Shown: piece after piece, positions 1-8,069 of the stretch
Layout: every line of letters starts with the position of its first letter
Position numbering within the stretch: the first letter of the stretch is position 1
Assembly (NCBI GenBank): GCA_002347725.1
Contig: DDXA01000003.1
Coordinates: 62,001 to 126,000 of the forward strand
Origin: Actinobacteria bacterium UBA2272
GTDB taxonomy: Bacteria; Actinomycetota; Coriobacteriia; Anaerosomatales; Anaerosomataceae
DNA: 64,000 bases
Direction: 5' to 3'
Notes under the pieces: model-generated
Told to the model about the DNA's origin: nothing
Databases searched by the model: none
What the model saw: the letters and a program-made list of their open reading frames with translations, nothing else
Program-made: the position numbers and the translations under genes

Positions 1-755
1 GGCCGTCGTGGCAGGCGCTTGTGTGGATCACGATCGCGATGATCGGCGCGCGTTCCTTCGCGTTCGTCGTCAACCGCGCGGCAGACGCGGAGATCGACGC
101 TCGCAACCCGCGCACCGCAGGACGCGCCATACCCGCCGGGATGATCGCCGCGGGTGAGCTGTGGTTGTTCGCGCTCGTCGTGCTCGCGGCGTTCCTGTTC
201 GCGGTGTGGAGACTCGCGCCGGTCACGAGGACGCTGTGGCCGATCGTGCTCGCGGTGTTTCTCCTCTATCCGTACACGAAGCGGTTCACGCCGCTGTGCC
301 ATTACTGGCTCGGTCTGTGTCTGGGTCTGGCGCCCGTGGGGGCCTGGGTAGCGCTCGGCGCGCCGCTCGCGCATCCGGCGCCGTGGATACTCGGGATTGC
401 GGTCGCGCTGTGGACCGCGGGATTCGACATCATCTACGCGACGCAGGACGTCGAGTATGACCGCCGGGACGGCGTGCACTCGATGCCGGCGGACCGGGGT
501 GTCGCGAGAGCGCTCGTTCAGACGCGCGTCGCACACGTGCTGACGGTTGCGTTCCTCGTTCTCGGCGGTGTTCTCGCCGGAGCGAGCTGGCCGTGGTACG
601 CCGGCGTGGGTGTGGCCGCCGCCTTGCTGTGGTATGAGAACAGCATCGTGTCGGCTCGGGACCTGTCGCGCGTGAACGCCGCCTTCTTCACGGTTAACGG
701 CGTGATCGCCATCGTCGTGTTCGCCGGGGCGCTCGCCGATCGGCTTCTCTCGTAG
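1..755 (+). CDS. UbiA-family polyprenyltransferase (MqnP/UbiA-like), 5' truncated by window
   Basis: This integral membrane enzyme transfers a polyprenyl chain to an aromatic acid in quinone biosynthesis. About 250 C-terminal residues are visible; the frame is open to the window edge (codons from base 3), so the GTG at 21 is not the true start and roughly 40 residues are missing. Both Asp-rich prenyl-diphosphate motifs are seen: NRAADAEID followed by NPRTAGR, and ATQDVEYDRRDG after FDIIY. Several hydrophobic helices follow. UbiX lies 13 bp downstream, a pairing typical of UbiA/UbiX/UbiD quinone clusters; in an actinobacterium the futalosine-pathway MqnP is the likeliest identity. The family is clear, the aromatic substrate is inferred. 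Confidence 0.88.
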   Translation, partial: PSWQALVWITIAMIGARSFAFVVNRAADAEIDARNPRTAGRAIPAGMIAAGELWLFALVVLAAFLFAVWRLAPVTRTLWPIVLAVFLLYPYTKRFTPLCHYWLGLCLGLAPVGAWVALGAPLAHPAPWILGIAVALWTAGFDIIYATQDVEYDRRDGVHSMPADRGVARALVQTRVAHVLTVAFLVLGGVLAGASWPWYAGVGVAAALLWYENSIVSARDLSRVNAAFFTVNGVIAIVVFAGALADRLLS

Positions 756-768
756 GGAAGGGATTCGT

Positions 769-1362
769 ATGAAGCGCTACACCGTGGTCATCACCGGCGC
801 GTCCGGCTCGGCTTACGGGATGCGTCTCGTCGAGCAGTTGCTCCTGGTCGGCGAAGTGACGCTGATCTTCACCAAGTCAGGTGCCGAGGTGACCGCCTAC
901 GAACTCGGCTTCGTACTGCCGGAGACCGGCGCCCGTGAGGCGGTGCTGGGGTTCCTGGAGCTGCGGCCCGACGTGCCGTTGCGGGTCGTGTCGGACGACG
1001 ATCTGTTCGACGCGGTCGCCTCGGGATCGTCTGCCATAGACGCGACGATCGTCATGCCGGCTTCGATGGGTTTCGTCGGGTCGGTCGCGGCGGGGCTTGC
1101 CTCTGACCTTGCGGAGCGAGCCGCCGATGTGACCCTCAAGGAGCGGCGGACGCTTGTGCTGGTTCCGCGCGAAACGCCGCTCAATCTGATCCACCTGCGC
1201 AATCTGACCGCGCTCGCTGAAGCCGGAGCAGTCATCGTGCCCGCGATGCCGGCATTCTACCAGCGTCCGGCGACCGTCGACGACATGGTGAGCTTCGTGG
1301 TCGGCAAGGTACTCGACGTTCTCGGCGTCGAACACCGCCTGTTCGAGCGGTGGGGATCGTAA
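769..1362 (+). CDS. ubiX: UbiX-family flavin prenyltransferase
   Basis: The 197-residue protein matches the full family length. UbiX attaches a dimethylallyl group to FMN to make prenylated FMN, the cofactor of UbiD-type decarboxylases. The N-terminus VVITGASGSAYGMRL is the family's nucleotide-binding signature. The central ATIVMPASMGFVGSVAAGLASD and the later VPRETPLNLIHLRNL with PAMPAFYQRP are conserved family blocks. It lies 13 bp after the UbiA-family gene, with an AGGGA-type ribosome site, so the two are probably one operon. No UbiD partner is seen in the window; it may lie upstream of the left edge. Confidence 0.94.
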   Translation: MKRYTVVITGASGSAYGMRLVEQLLLVGEVTLIFTKSGAEVTAYELGFVLPETGAREAVLGFLELRPDVPLRVVSDDDLFDAVASGSSAIDATIVMPASMGFVGSVAAGLASDLAERAADVTLKERRTLVLVPRETPLNLIHLRNLTALAEAGAVIVPAMPAFYQRPATVDDMVSFVVGKVLDVLGVEHRLFERWGS

Positions 1363-1434
1363 GCGCTCCCGTGCGCGGGGCGGGCACGCTGACGAACATG
1401 GCGTGCGTGAGTTGCACTGAGTCTCGAGTGACAC

Positions 1435-1463
1435 TTGACGGTTTGGGTGCTTTCGCGCACAAT
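1435..1463 (+). promoter_or_regulatory. Sigma70-type promoter for the 50-residue ORF
   Basis: TTGACG at 1435-1440 and CACAAT at 1458-1463 are separated by exactly 17 bp. The predicted start near 1470 gives a leader of about 60 nt before the ATG at 1532. The leader contains a short direct repeat of CGCAGCAGT. Confidence 0.6.
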
Positions 1464-1531
1464 CCGTCGTAGACGGATCAGCTCTAGTCATCGCAGCAGT
1501 CGCAGCAGTCGTCGTAGAAGGAGCCGCAGCC

Positions 1532-1684
1532 ATGACCGTCGCCGAAGCGCGCAAGCGCTACCCCCTCGTGCCTCGCGATATCCTCGCATGGGCAGTCGAG
1601 AACATCGCCGATCCAAAGGATCTCGAGCGCGGTCTGTTCCGTCTCGACCAGGCGCGGCGCATCCAGCTCAAGTACGGCGTCTAG
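1532..1684 (+). CDS. Small hypothetical protein, 50 residues
   Basis: The ATG at 1532 is preceded by AGAAGGAG at optimal spacing and by its own well-formed promoter, so the gene looks real despite its length. The protein is mixed-charge and soluble: it begins MTVAEARKRYPLVPRDILAW and ends with an Arg/Lys-rich helix and the tail LKYGV. No signal peptide, membrane span or cysteine is present. I do not recognise the family. It converges on the end of the Mrp antiporter operon, whose stop lies 34 bp away. The helix-turn-like spacing could suggest a small nucleic-acid-binding or regulatory protein, but nothing in the sequence proves this. Confidence 0.6.
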   Translation: MTVAEARKRYPLVPRDILAWAVENIADPKDLERGLFRLDQARRIQLKYGV

Positions 1685-1717
1685 GTGCTAAGGTCGCCCG
1701 GGAAGGCGCGGCCGCGA

Positions 1718-3268
1718 CTAGCGCGTACTAAGCGCCACGAGGAGCAACACGAGCAGCACGAACAGCGTGCTCGCCGCCGTCCACGCTACGGCAGAGCGTT
1801 CCGTCGCGCGGAGTGCAGGTGCGATGTCCGCACGCTCGCCACGTGCGGTCACCCCTCCGGAGCGCGACCGTCCTGCGAGCCAGCGGTCTGCGGCGCGCAC
1901 GGCCGCAGCGAGTCCGAGCAGCACATCTCCGGGAGGCACGATGCCGTTCAGCCGCCGTGCGCCCCTCGGCGCGTAGCGAAGCGCCATCCAGCCCGCGACC
2001 GCTATCAGTCCGGGCCAGAGCGCGGTCCACATCGACGAGAGCGAGAGCGCGCTTTCGATGGCGTGCACGTTCCAGTGGGCAGGCCACATCCACACGACCA
2101 GTGCGACTGCCGCGAGCACCAGGCTCCACAGCGCTACCGGCACCCGGGGCGACACATGTGTCTCGGCGGTTCGCTCGCGGGTGAGTACGAAATAGCGCAG
2201 CATGAGCGCGGCGGTCCCGATCGCCGTCCACGGAAGCAGCGCGTAGACCGCCTCGGGAACCGTGCCGTGCAGCGCGTGAACGGCGTCCTTGAGCGCGTAC
2301 TTGGCAACGAACCCGCTGGTGAGCGGCGCGCCGACGAGCGCAAGGGCAGGAAGGGCGAGCGCGGCGAGCGCCGCTGTGCGTGCACGGCCGGTGAGGCGTG
2401 ACACGACGTCGTCGCCGAGGACGAGCGCGCTCTTCGCGAGTCCGTGATGCAGCGAGAACGCCACGATCGCGCCGTAGGCGAGAGGTGCCGCCTCGGCGCT
2501 GGTGAGGCTGACGCCGGCTGCGACGAGGATGAGGCCCATCTGGCTTGCGCTCGAGTAGCCGAGCACGGCGCGGGGTGTGGTGGTGAGTGTACCGAGAATC
2601 GCGGCGAGAAACGCCGTCGCCATGCCGAGGGCCATCACCGCGTACGACCACTCCTCGGGCATCACGCCTGCCGGCAGGAGTCGGAGCATCGCGAGCGCGC
2701 CGACCTTGGCCGAGGCTCCTGCGAGTGCGGAGGCGGCGCCAGCGGGGGTGTAGGTGTAGCTCAGAGGCAAGACGCCGCTGGCGGGAAGCGTGCCGATCTT
2801 GAGACCGATCGACGCGAGCAGGAGCGCGACAGTGATGTCACGCAAAGGTGAGGTGCCTATCGCCTCGGCAAGCACGGGAAGGGCGAGGGAGTCGGCCTCG
2901 ACGGCCATGATGACGAGGGCGGCAAGCAGGAGTGCTTCACCGATGGCGGTGAGGGTGAGGTAGATCGTACCTGCGCGCCGCGCCTCGGCTGTACGGGCGT
3001 GGGTGATCAGACCCCACGCCGGGATCGCCATGAGCGCGAAGCAGAGGTAGAAGGAGATGGCGTCGCCGGCGAGCGCAACGGTCACGCCGCCGAGTGCGGA
3101 CGGCACGAAGTAGGCGAAGAGCCGGGCGCGCTCTCCCGCGGGAGTCGTGGCGAACGCGTACAGAGCGGAGATCGTCCACAGGAACGCGAAGAGGATGAGG
3201 AACGGCGTGCCCGTTTCGTCGAGCGAGAACGTCAGCGAGCGGATCCCGGCGGGGAGGATCGGGGTCAC
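1718..3268 (-). CDS. Third Mrp/NuoN-like antiporter subunit, N-terminally short and lacking the TM5 glutamate
   Basis: This 516-residue polytopic protein of the MnhD/NuoL/M/N family is the last gene of the module. GTG at 3268 overlaps the upstream stop as GTGA, which fixes the start. The core K residues are visible in GLKIGTLPASGVLPLSYTYT and GASAKVGA, and SLHHGLAKSALVL is the usual later block. Compared with its upstream neighbour it starts about 57 residues later in the alignment. The TM5 glutamate of the family (FYEILS in the neighbour, E135) is replaced by FALMA, with Ala at about residue 78. It is therefore a divergent antiporter-like subunit that may be structural or pump differently. 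Confidence 0.85.
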   Translation of the reverse strand: MTPILPAGIRSLTFSLDETGTPFLILFAFLWTISALYAFATTPAGERARLFAYFVPSALGGVTVALAGDAISFYLCFALMAIPAWGLITHARTAEARRAGTIYLTLTAIGEALLLAALVIMAVEADSLALPVLAEAIGTSPLRDITVALLLASIGLKIGTLPASGVLPLSYTYTPAGAASALAGASAKVGALAMLRLLPAGVMPEEWSYAVMALGMATAFLAAILGTLTTTPRAVLGYSSASQMGLILVAAGVSLTSAEAAPLAYGAIVAFSLHHGLAKSALVLGDDVVSRLTGRARTAALAALALPALALVGAPLTSGFVAKYALKDAVHALHGTVPEAVYALLPWTAIGTAALMLRYFVLTRERTAETHVSPRVPVALWSLVLAAVALVVWMWPAHWNVHAIESALSLSSMWTALWPGLIAVAGWMALRYAPRGARRLNGIVPPGDVLLGLAAAVRAADRWLAGRSRSGGVTARGERADIAPALRATERSAVAWTAASTLFVLLVLLLVALSTR

Positions 3269-4734
3269 GGTGTCCACCCCCCGAACGAGGGCGCGATCGC
3301 GGTCATGGCCCAGTGCACCGGTGAGCCGGGCAGTCCGGCGGTAAGGCCCAGTACGACCGTCAGCACGCCGACCGTGACGATCGGCCACAGCATCCGCGGG
3401 TCGCTCTCGGCACCGCGGGCCGGGGCGTGGTCCCCTTCGCGCAGTGCCGATGTCAGGATGGGCACCATGTAGCCGAGCGCCAACGCGCCACTCGACACAT
3501 AGACCAGGAGCGCCCACACCGATCCGCCCTGGGTGGAACCGACGCCGAGCATCCACTTACTCGCGAAGCCGACGAGCGGCGGGATGCCCGCGAGTGCGAA
3601 GGCGGCTACCGCGAACGAGGCCATGGTCAGCGGCATGCGGCGTGCAAGGCCGGGCATCTGGCTGACCTTCTTCACGTGCAGGGTCTCGTAGACGCTCCCG
3701 GCCGTGAAGAACATCGTGATCTTCATGACCGCGTGATGTGCGAGATGGGCGAGCGCTCCGGCGGCTGCGAGCGGGGAGCAGAGCGCCGTGCCCAGCGTGA
3801 TGTACGAGAGCTGGGCGATCGTGGAGTACGCGAGCCGACGCTTGAAGTCGTCCTGACGCAGCGCGATGACCGAGGCGACGATGATCGAGACCGCCGCGAG
3901 GATCGCGAGCGGCGTCGCCACCCCGAGCGAGGTGGCCAGATCGGGGCCGTAGAGCTCGTTCACGAGCCGGATGATGCCGAAGACGCCGGCCTTCACGACG
4001 GCGACCGCGTGCAGCAGCGAGCTCACCGGGGCGGGTGCGACCATCGCGCCCGGCAACCAGCCATGCAGCGGCATCAGAGCAGCCTTCACGCCGAAGCCGG
4101 CCACCATGAGCGCGAAGATCACGCGCAGTTCGGCGGTGCGGCCGGACACAGTTGTGAGTGCGCCGCCGGGCGTGAAGGGCGTCTGGCCGGCTATCGTTGC
4201 CAGCCATGCCACGCCAACGAGAAGCGCAGCGCCGCCGCCGAGCGCGTAGAAGAGGTACTTGCGTCCTGCTGCCAGTGCCTCGGGCGTGCCGGTATGTACC
4301 ACGAGGGGGTACGTCGTCAGGGACAGGATCTCGTAGAAGATGAAGAGGCTGAGCGGGTCGTCGGCCAGAGCCACGCCGTTTGCCGCTGCGATGCACAGCG
4401 CGAAGAACCCGAAGAAGCGCGCGCGGTCAGCGGCGTGATCCATGTAGCCGATCGCGTAGACGAGCGTCACGCCCCACAGGACGGTCGCGACGGCGGCGAA
4501 CAGCAGGCCGAGGAGGTCGGCACTCATGCCAAGCTCGAGTCCGGGGAGCATCGGGATGGTCGATGCGACGACCGTCCCGTTGTAGGCGTGCACGACGAGC
4601 CGGGCCACGAGCGCCATCGACATTGCGGCAGCGGTGAGGTTGACGGCGTTGCGCGCGCGGCCGCGCGATTCGCCCAGCGCGAAGGTCGCGATACCGGCGA
4701 TGGCCGGGATGAGCATGGGGAGCCATGCCGTCAC
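3265..4734 (-). CDS. Mrp/NuoL-NuoM-like proton-conducting antiporter subunit
   Basis: The 489-residue multi-span protein belongs to the proton-conducting membrane transporter family shared by Mrp antiporters and complex I. It begins at a GTG overlapping the previous stop (GTGA at 4734-4731). The family's charged residues are present: Glu135 in FYEILSLTTYPLV, Lys in GFGVKAALMPLHGWLPGA, and Lys in AVAVVKAGVFGIIRL. The block AHLAHHAVMKITMFFTAGSV is the later conserved lysine-bearing helix. It is the second of three paralogous antiporter-like subunits in tandem. It probably forms one ion channel of the membrane complex. Confidence 0.9.
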   Translation of the reverse strand: MTAWLPMLIPAIAGIATFALGESRGRARNAVNLTAAAMSMALVARLVVHAYNGTVVASTIPMLPGLELGMSADLLGLLFAAVATVLWGVTLVYAIGYMDHAADRARFFGFFALCIAAANGVALADDPLSLFIFYEILSLTTYPLVVHTGTPEALAAGRKYLFYALGGGAALLVGVAWLATIAGQTPFTPGGALTTVSGRTAELRVIFALMVAGFGVKAALMPLHGWLPGAMVAPAPVSSLLHAVAVVKAGVFGIIRLVNELYGPDLATSLGVATPLAILAAVSIIVASVIALRQDDFKRRLAYSTIAQLSYITLGTALCSPLAAAGALAHLAHHAVMKITMFFTAGSVYETLHVKKVSQMPGLARRMPLTMASFAVAAFALAGIPPLVGFASKWMLGVGSTQGGSVWALLVYVSSGALALGYMVPILTSALREGDHAPARGAESDPRMLWPIVTVGVLTVVLGLTAGLPGSPVHWAMTAIAPSFGGWTP

Positions 4735-6212
4735 GGCGTCACCCCCGCGTGTATGAGCACGTTGCTCGCTGCCGCGAGGTTGCTCACGAGCGGTATCGCG
4801 AGGACGAGCAGTACCGCGCCGAGTGCGAGTGCGAGCGGAAGCCACTCGGTCCGCGCGTCGCCCTTGGATGCGTGCAGTTCAGTTGGCGTGTCTTTCAGCA
4901 GTACGCTCAGAAGGCGGAACATGTAGGCGGCAGCCAGAAGGCCTCCGGTGACGAGTACCGCGGCCCACCACCACTCTCCGCTTGCGAGTGCAGCCGACAC
5001 CAGGAGCCACTTTGCGCCGAAGCCGCCGCTCGGCGGGAGACCCATCATGGTGACACCGGCCAGTGCGACGCCGAACGTGAGCGCGGGCGCCGATCGGACC
5101 GCGCCCCCCATATCGGCGATGCGATCGTGGCCGAAACGCGTCATGAGGCTTCCGGCGCCGAGGAACAGCCCGGCTTTTGCGAGTCCGTGCGACAGCGCGT
5201 GGACGAGCACGCCGGTGAGAGCGAGCGTCAGCACGTCGGCGCCGTGCCGGGCGAGCGGGAAGACAAGGAACAGGTACCCGATCTGCGCGACGGTGGAGTA
5301 TGCGACCAGCTGTTTGATGCGTGTCTGCAGGAGGGCCTGTACCGAGCCCCATACGATGGCTGCCGAACCGAGGACACCGAGGACGATTTCGACTCCGGGC
5401 AGGTAGTCGGCGGGCATGACATCGAGCATGAGACGCAGGATGACGAAGTACGAGCCCTTGACTACGAGCGACGACAGGACCGCACTCACCGGAGACGGCG
5501 CCGAGCCATGCGCGGCGGGGAGCCAGAAGTGCGCGGGCACGAGCGCGGTCTTCAGGACGAGCGCGGCGATCATCAGTGCGAGGCCGGTGGCCGCTGTCGT
5601 GTCGGCCACGAGGGTGGTGCGCAGGACGTCCATGTCGAGTTGGCCGGTGGCCGCATACAGAAGCGCCACGCCGAGCAGGTACGTCATCGCGCCAAGCATG
5701 CTCGCGAACAGGTAGCGTGCACCGGCACGGAGCGCCTCGGCACCGCCGCCGATGGTTACGAGCGTGACCGCCGAGATCCCCACGAGCTCCAGGCAAACGT
5801 ACACGTTGAAGACGTCGCCGGTGAGGAAGAGGGCGTTGAGCGACGTCCACATGAACAGCCACAGGGTCCAGAACAGGCCGTGACCGTACGCGGTCTCGTC
5901 GTCGGTGCGGAAGTACGCTGTGGCGTAGAGGGTGACGACCAGCCCTACGATGGCGGTCAGCACGAGGAACAGCGCCGCGGCGCCGTCGGCAACGAGGTCA
6001 ATACCCAGCGGCGCGCCCCAGCCGCCGACCTGGTAGCGGAACGGTCCATCGTCAAGGACGTGCACCGCAAGTGCGACGGCGAGTGCCAGCACGGTGAGGG
6101 CGGTCGCGAGCGCCACATGGGGTGCGCGGCGCCTGCCCGCGACGAATGAGATCGCGGCGCCTGCGAGCGGGACGACGACGAGCAGTCCGGGCAACTGGGC
6201 GAGCACGTTCAC
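4731..6212 (-). CDS. mnhD: Mrp antiporter subunit D (MnhD/MbhH-like)
   Basis: This 493-residue membrane protein follows MnhC, as in Mrp and Mbh clusters. The GTG start at 6212 overlaps the MnhC stop by GTGA. The catalytic TM5 glutamate is present in NVYVCLELVGISAVT, and the channel lysines occur in LVLKTALVPAHFWLPAAHG and SSLVVKGSYFVILRL. The block LSHGLAKAGLFLGAGSLM is the family's later lysine helix. In Mrp systems MnhD is one of the two antiporter-like subunits that move H+ or Na+. The three consecutive paralogues here suggest two local duplications. Confidence 0.92.
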   Translation of the reverse strand: MNVLAQLPGLLVVVPLAGAAISFVAGRRRAPHVALATALTVLALAVALAVHVLDDGPFRYQVGGWGAPLGIDLVADGAAALFLVLTAIVGLVVTLYATAYFRTDDETAYGHGLFWTLWLFMWTSLNALFLTGDVFNVYVCLELVGISAVTLVTIGGGAEALRAGARYLFASMLGAMTYLLGVALLYAATGQLDMDVLRTTLVADTTAATGLALMIAALVLKTALVPAHFWLPAAHGSAPSPVSAVLSSLVVKGSYFVILRLMLDVMPADYLPGVEIVLGVLGSAAIVWGSVQALLQTRIKQLVAYSTVAQIGYLFLVFPLARHGADVLTLALTGVLVHALSHGLAKAGLFLGAGSLMTRFGHDRIADMGGAVRSAPALTFGVALAGVTMMGLPPSGGFGAKWLLVSAALASGEWWWAAVLVTGGLLAAAYMFRLLSVLLKDTPTELHASKGDARTEWLPLALALGAVLLVLAIPLVSNLAAASNVLIHAGVTP

Positions 6213-6529
6213 CGGTCACCACCTGCCGACGGTTCATCGTCGAGATTGTCGAGGCCCGTGGCGGTGTAGTAGCGCTTCACGATTGCCAGGCCGAGCGCGG
6301 TGAGCGCGACGGTCACCACGATGCCGGTGAGCACCATGGCCTGCGGGACCGGGTCGGGGCCGCCTTCCGGGGAGCGATTGCCCAACCCGATAAGGATCAG
6401 GAATACCCCGCTACCCATGAAGTTGGCGGAGATCACCTTATGGATGAGGTGGCGCTTCGCGAGCAGACCGTACGTGCCGAGCGCGTAGAGCAGTACGCCA
6501 CCTGCCGTGTAGACGAGGTATGTGCTCAT
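6209..6529 (-). CDS. mnhC: Mrp antiporter subunit C (NuoK-like)
   Basis: The 106-residue protein has three predicted membrane helices, as expected for MnhC/NuoK. The conserved block KVISANFMGSGVFLILIGLG is followed by the family signature DPVPQAMVLTGIVVTVALTA. Its ATG overlaps the MnhB stop by ATGA (6529-6526), and its own stop overlaps the MnhD start. In complex I the homologous NuoK carries part of the proton path; in Mrp it is essential for assembly. A hydrophilic acidic tail (NLDDEPSAGGDR) closes the protein. Confidence 0.93.
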   Translation of the reverse strand: MSTYLVYTAGGVLLYALGTYGLLAKRHLIHKVISANFMGSGVFLILIGLGNRSPEGGPDPVPQAMVLTGIVVTVALTALGLAIVKRYYTATGLDNLDDEPSAGGDR

Positions 6530-7218
6530 GGACGCTCACCGCCTGCCGTCGCTGAAGCCGAGGCCAGGAACAGGCTCAGGATGCTTGCGCCGATCGACAA
6601 CGTGAGCAGGATCTCGATGAACAGGATGAGGCTCTTGCGGCTTTCGGCCGGGTACTGCAGCAACGAGCCGCCTCCGAACATCGGGTAGAGCGCGACACCG
6701 ATGAACGCGAGCAGGCCGACGGTCAGCACCCACCGCACGATCCGCTGACCGGCCCACGCCGGTTGCGCGTAGCCCGAAAGTACGAGCAGGATCCCCGCAG
6801 CCCCCAGGACGGCACCGCCCTGGAAGGCGCCACCGGGTTCGGATGAGCCCACCCACACGAGATGTCCCGCCACGATGATCATCAGCGGAGCAAGTGTGCG
6901 CGTGAGTGCGCCGAGCACCGGGCCAGCCCGGCCCGCGATGCGCCGTGAGAGCGCGGCGGGGTCCTCACGCAAGGAGAGGACCGCCACCGTGGCGAGCATG
7001 AGCACCGCGATCTCGAGCAACGTGTCGTAACCGCGGAAGTCGAGCAGTACGGCGGTCACGACGTTCTTGATGCCGCTGGCCTTCGCGCCGTCGCGCATCT
7101 CCACGGCGAGTCCGTTCGCGGCGGGAGGCAGTGCCAGCACGGCTCTGCCGACAAACGCGAGCACGCCACCGCTCGCGAGCAGTGGCAAGAGAGCGGGGAA
7201 GCGGCGGCGGTCACCCAT
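6526..7218 (-). CDS. mnhB: Fused MbhE-like plus MnhB-domain subunit
   Basis: The ATG at 7218 is chosen because it overlaps the upstream stop by 8 bp and begins just before the first membrane helix. The 230-residue product is longer than a lone MnhB (about 140). The N-terminal half, with AVEMRDGAKASGIKNVVTAV and LDFRGYDTLLEIAVLMLA, matches the MbhE-like domain found at the end of large MrpA subunits. The C-terminal half, with SSEPGGAFQGGAVLGAAGIL, is the MnhB domain. It is thus a natural fusion of two modules that are separate genes in archaeal Mbh operons. It acts in the membrane antiporter complex. Confidence 0.88.
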   Translation of the reverse strand: MGDRRRFPALLPLLASGGVLAFVGRAVLALPPAANGLAVEMRDGAKASGIKNVVTAVLLDFRGYDTLLEIAVLMLATVAVLSLREDPAALSRRIAGRAGPVLGALTRTLAPLMIIVAGHLVWVGSSEPGGAFQGGAVLGAAGILLVLSGYAQPAWAGQRIVRWVLTVGLLAFIGVALYPMFGGGSLLQYPAESRKSLILFIEILLTLSIGASILSLFLASASATAGGERP

Positions 7219-7495
7219 CGTCAGACTCCCGGCTCTCGTGGCCGGTGGGGTATGGCGTCGCGCGGGAGCGCAGGTGTCCGACGGCGTCGAGCATGAGCGC
7301 TCCGGTCGCGCCCGCTCCGATGGCCGCTTCGGCGAGCGCGACATCCGGCGAGCCGAGGCGGATCCAGGCGATCGCCATGAACAGGCCGAAGATGATGAAC
7401 ATGACGACCGACTTGAACAGCTTGTTCTCGTTGAGCGAACCGAACGCGATCCACAGAAGCGTGCCTACAAGCAGGATGTCGAAGACGCCGATCAT
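7211..7495 (-). CDS. DUF4040/MbhD-like antiporter subunit
   Basis: This 94-residue, three-helix protein corresponds to the MbhD-like domain that is part of MrpA in many bacteria. The diagnostic block is SPDVALAEAAIGAGATGALM, preceded by LFKSVVMFIIFGLFMAIAW. The ATG at 7495 overlaps the MnhG stop (ATGA), and the gene overlaps the following MbhE-MnhB gene by 8 bp. Because MrpA is absent as one large protein, its C-terminal modules here are separate genes. This is the arrangement known from archaeal Mbh and Mrp-Mbh-type loci. Confidence 0.9.
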   Translation of the reverse strand: MIGVFDILLVGTLLWIAFGSLNENKLFKSVVMFIIFGLFMAIAWIRLGSPDVALAEAAIGAGATGALMLDAVGHLRSRATPYPTGHESRESDDG

Positions 7496-7809
7496 CGGTC
7501 ACCACCGGTCCACGGCTCGACGCCGCTGTTCCGGGCGGAGTTGGCGACCAGATAGCATGCGGTGGCTCCGGCGACTATGACGATCATCCAAATGAGAAGC
7601 AGTTTGGCGGCAACGACCCACGAGCCCGACTGGACAGCGAGGCCTGCCGACGCCAGCCCAAGCCCCAGGTTGTCGGACTTGGTGAGCGCGTGCAGCCGGG
7701 TGTAGACGTCGGGAAACCGCACGAGGCCGACGGATCCCGCGAAGAAGAAGAAGCCGCTCGCGGCGAAGAGCGCGTAGGTGATCCAGTCGGTCACGGTCTG
7801 CCACGCCAT
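7492..7809 (-). CDS. mnhG: Mrp antiporter subunit G
   Basis: The 105-residue protein has three predicted membrane helices. The signature VGLVRFPDVYTRLHALTKSD is characteristic of MnhG/PhaG. The start is the ATG at 7809, which shares one base with the MnhF stop (TGATG). A longer upstream extension is open in this frame but overlaps mnhF and lacks membrane character. MnhG is a small accessory subunit needed for assembly of Mrp antiporters. Its position after F and before the MbhD-like gene follows the usual E-F-G-D order of Mbh-type modules. Confidence 0.92.
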   Translation of the reverse strand: MAWQTVTDWITYALFAASGFFFFAGSVGLVRFPDVYTRLHALTKSDNLGLGLASAGLAVQSGSWVVAAKLLLIWMIVIVAGATACYLVANSARNSGVEPWTGGDR

Positions 7810-8069
7810 CAGTCGTCGGCCCCCCATGCGCGCTTGACGAACGCGACAGCGGTGAGCGCGCCGAGCAGCGCAAACACAAGTGCCATGTCGCGCAGGCCGT
7901 GTAGGCCGGTCAGCTCGCCAAGTACGAGCGTGAGTGCCACACCCGAGGTGCCGAACAGCATCGCGGAGAGCATGCGATCCGTACCGGTGGGTCCACGCTC
8001 GATACGGTAGATGCCGAGGGCGACAGTGAGCAGGATCACCGTGGCAAGGATCTGGAGCGCAAGCGTCAC
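7809..8069 (-). CDS. mnhF: Mrp antiporter subunit F
   Basis: This 86-residue protein has three hydrophobic helices. The family signature is seen in YRIERGPTGTDRMLSAMLFG, followed by GLRDMALVFALLGALTAVAF. The GTG start overlaps the MnhE stop by GTGA (8069-8066), and its own stop is coupled to the MnhG start. MnhF is a small membrane subunit of the Mrp cation/proton antiporter. Identification rests on the motif, the size and the E-F-G gene order. Confidence 0.92.
   Translation of the reverse strand: MTLALQILATVILLTVALGIYRIERGPTGTDRMLSAMLFGTSGVALTLVLGELTGLHGLRDMALVFALLGALTAVAFVKRAWGADD

Noticed and set aside
3427..6149. Two long plus-strand open frames across the antiporter operon
   Set aside because: They are antisense to clear MnhD-type membrane proteins and translate to Arg/Glu/His-rich, low-complexity sequence.
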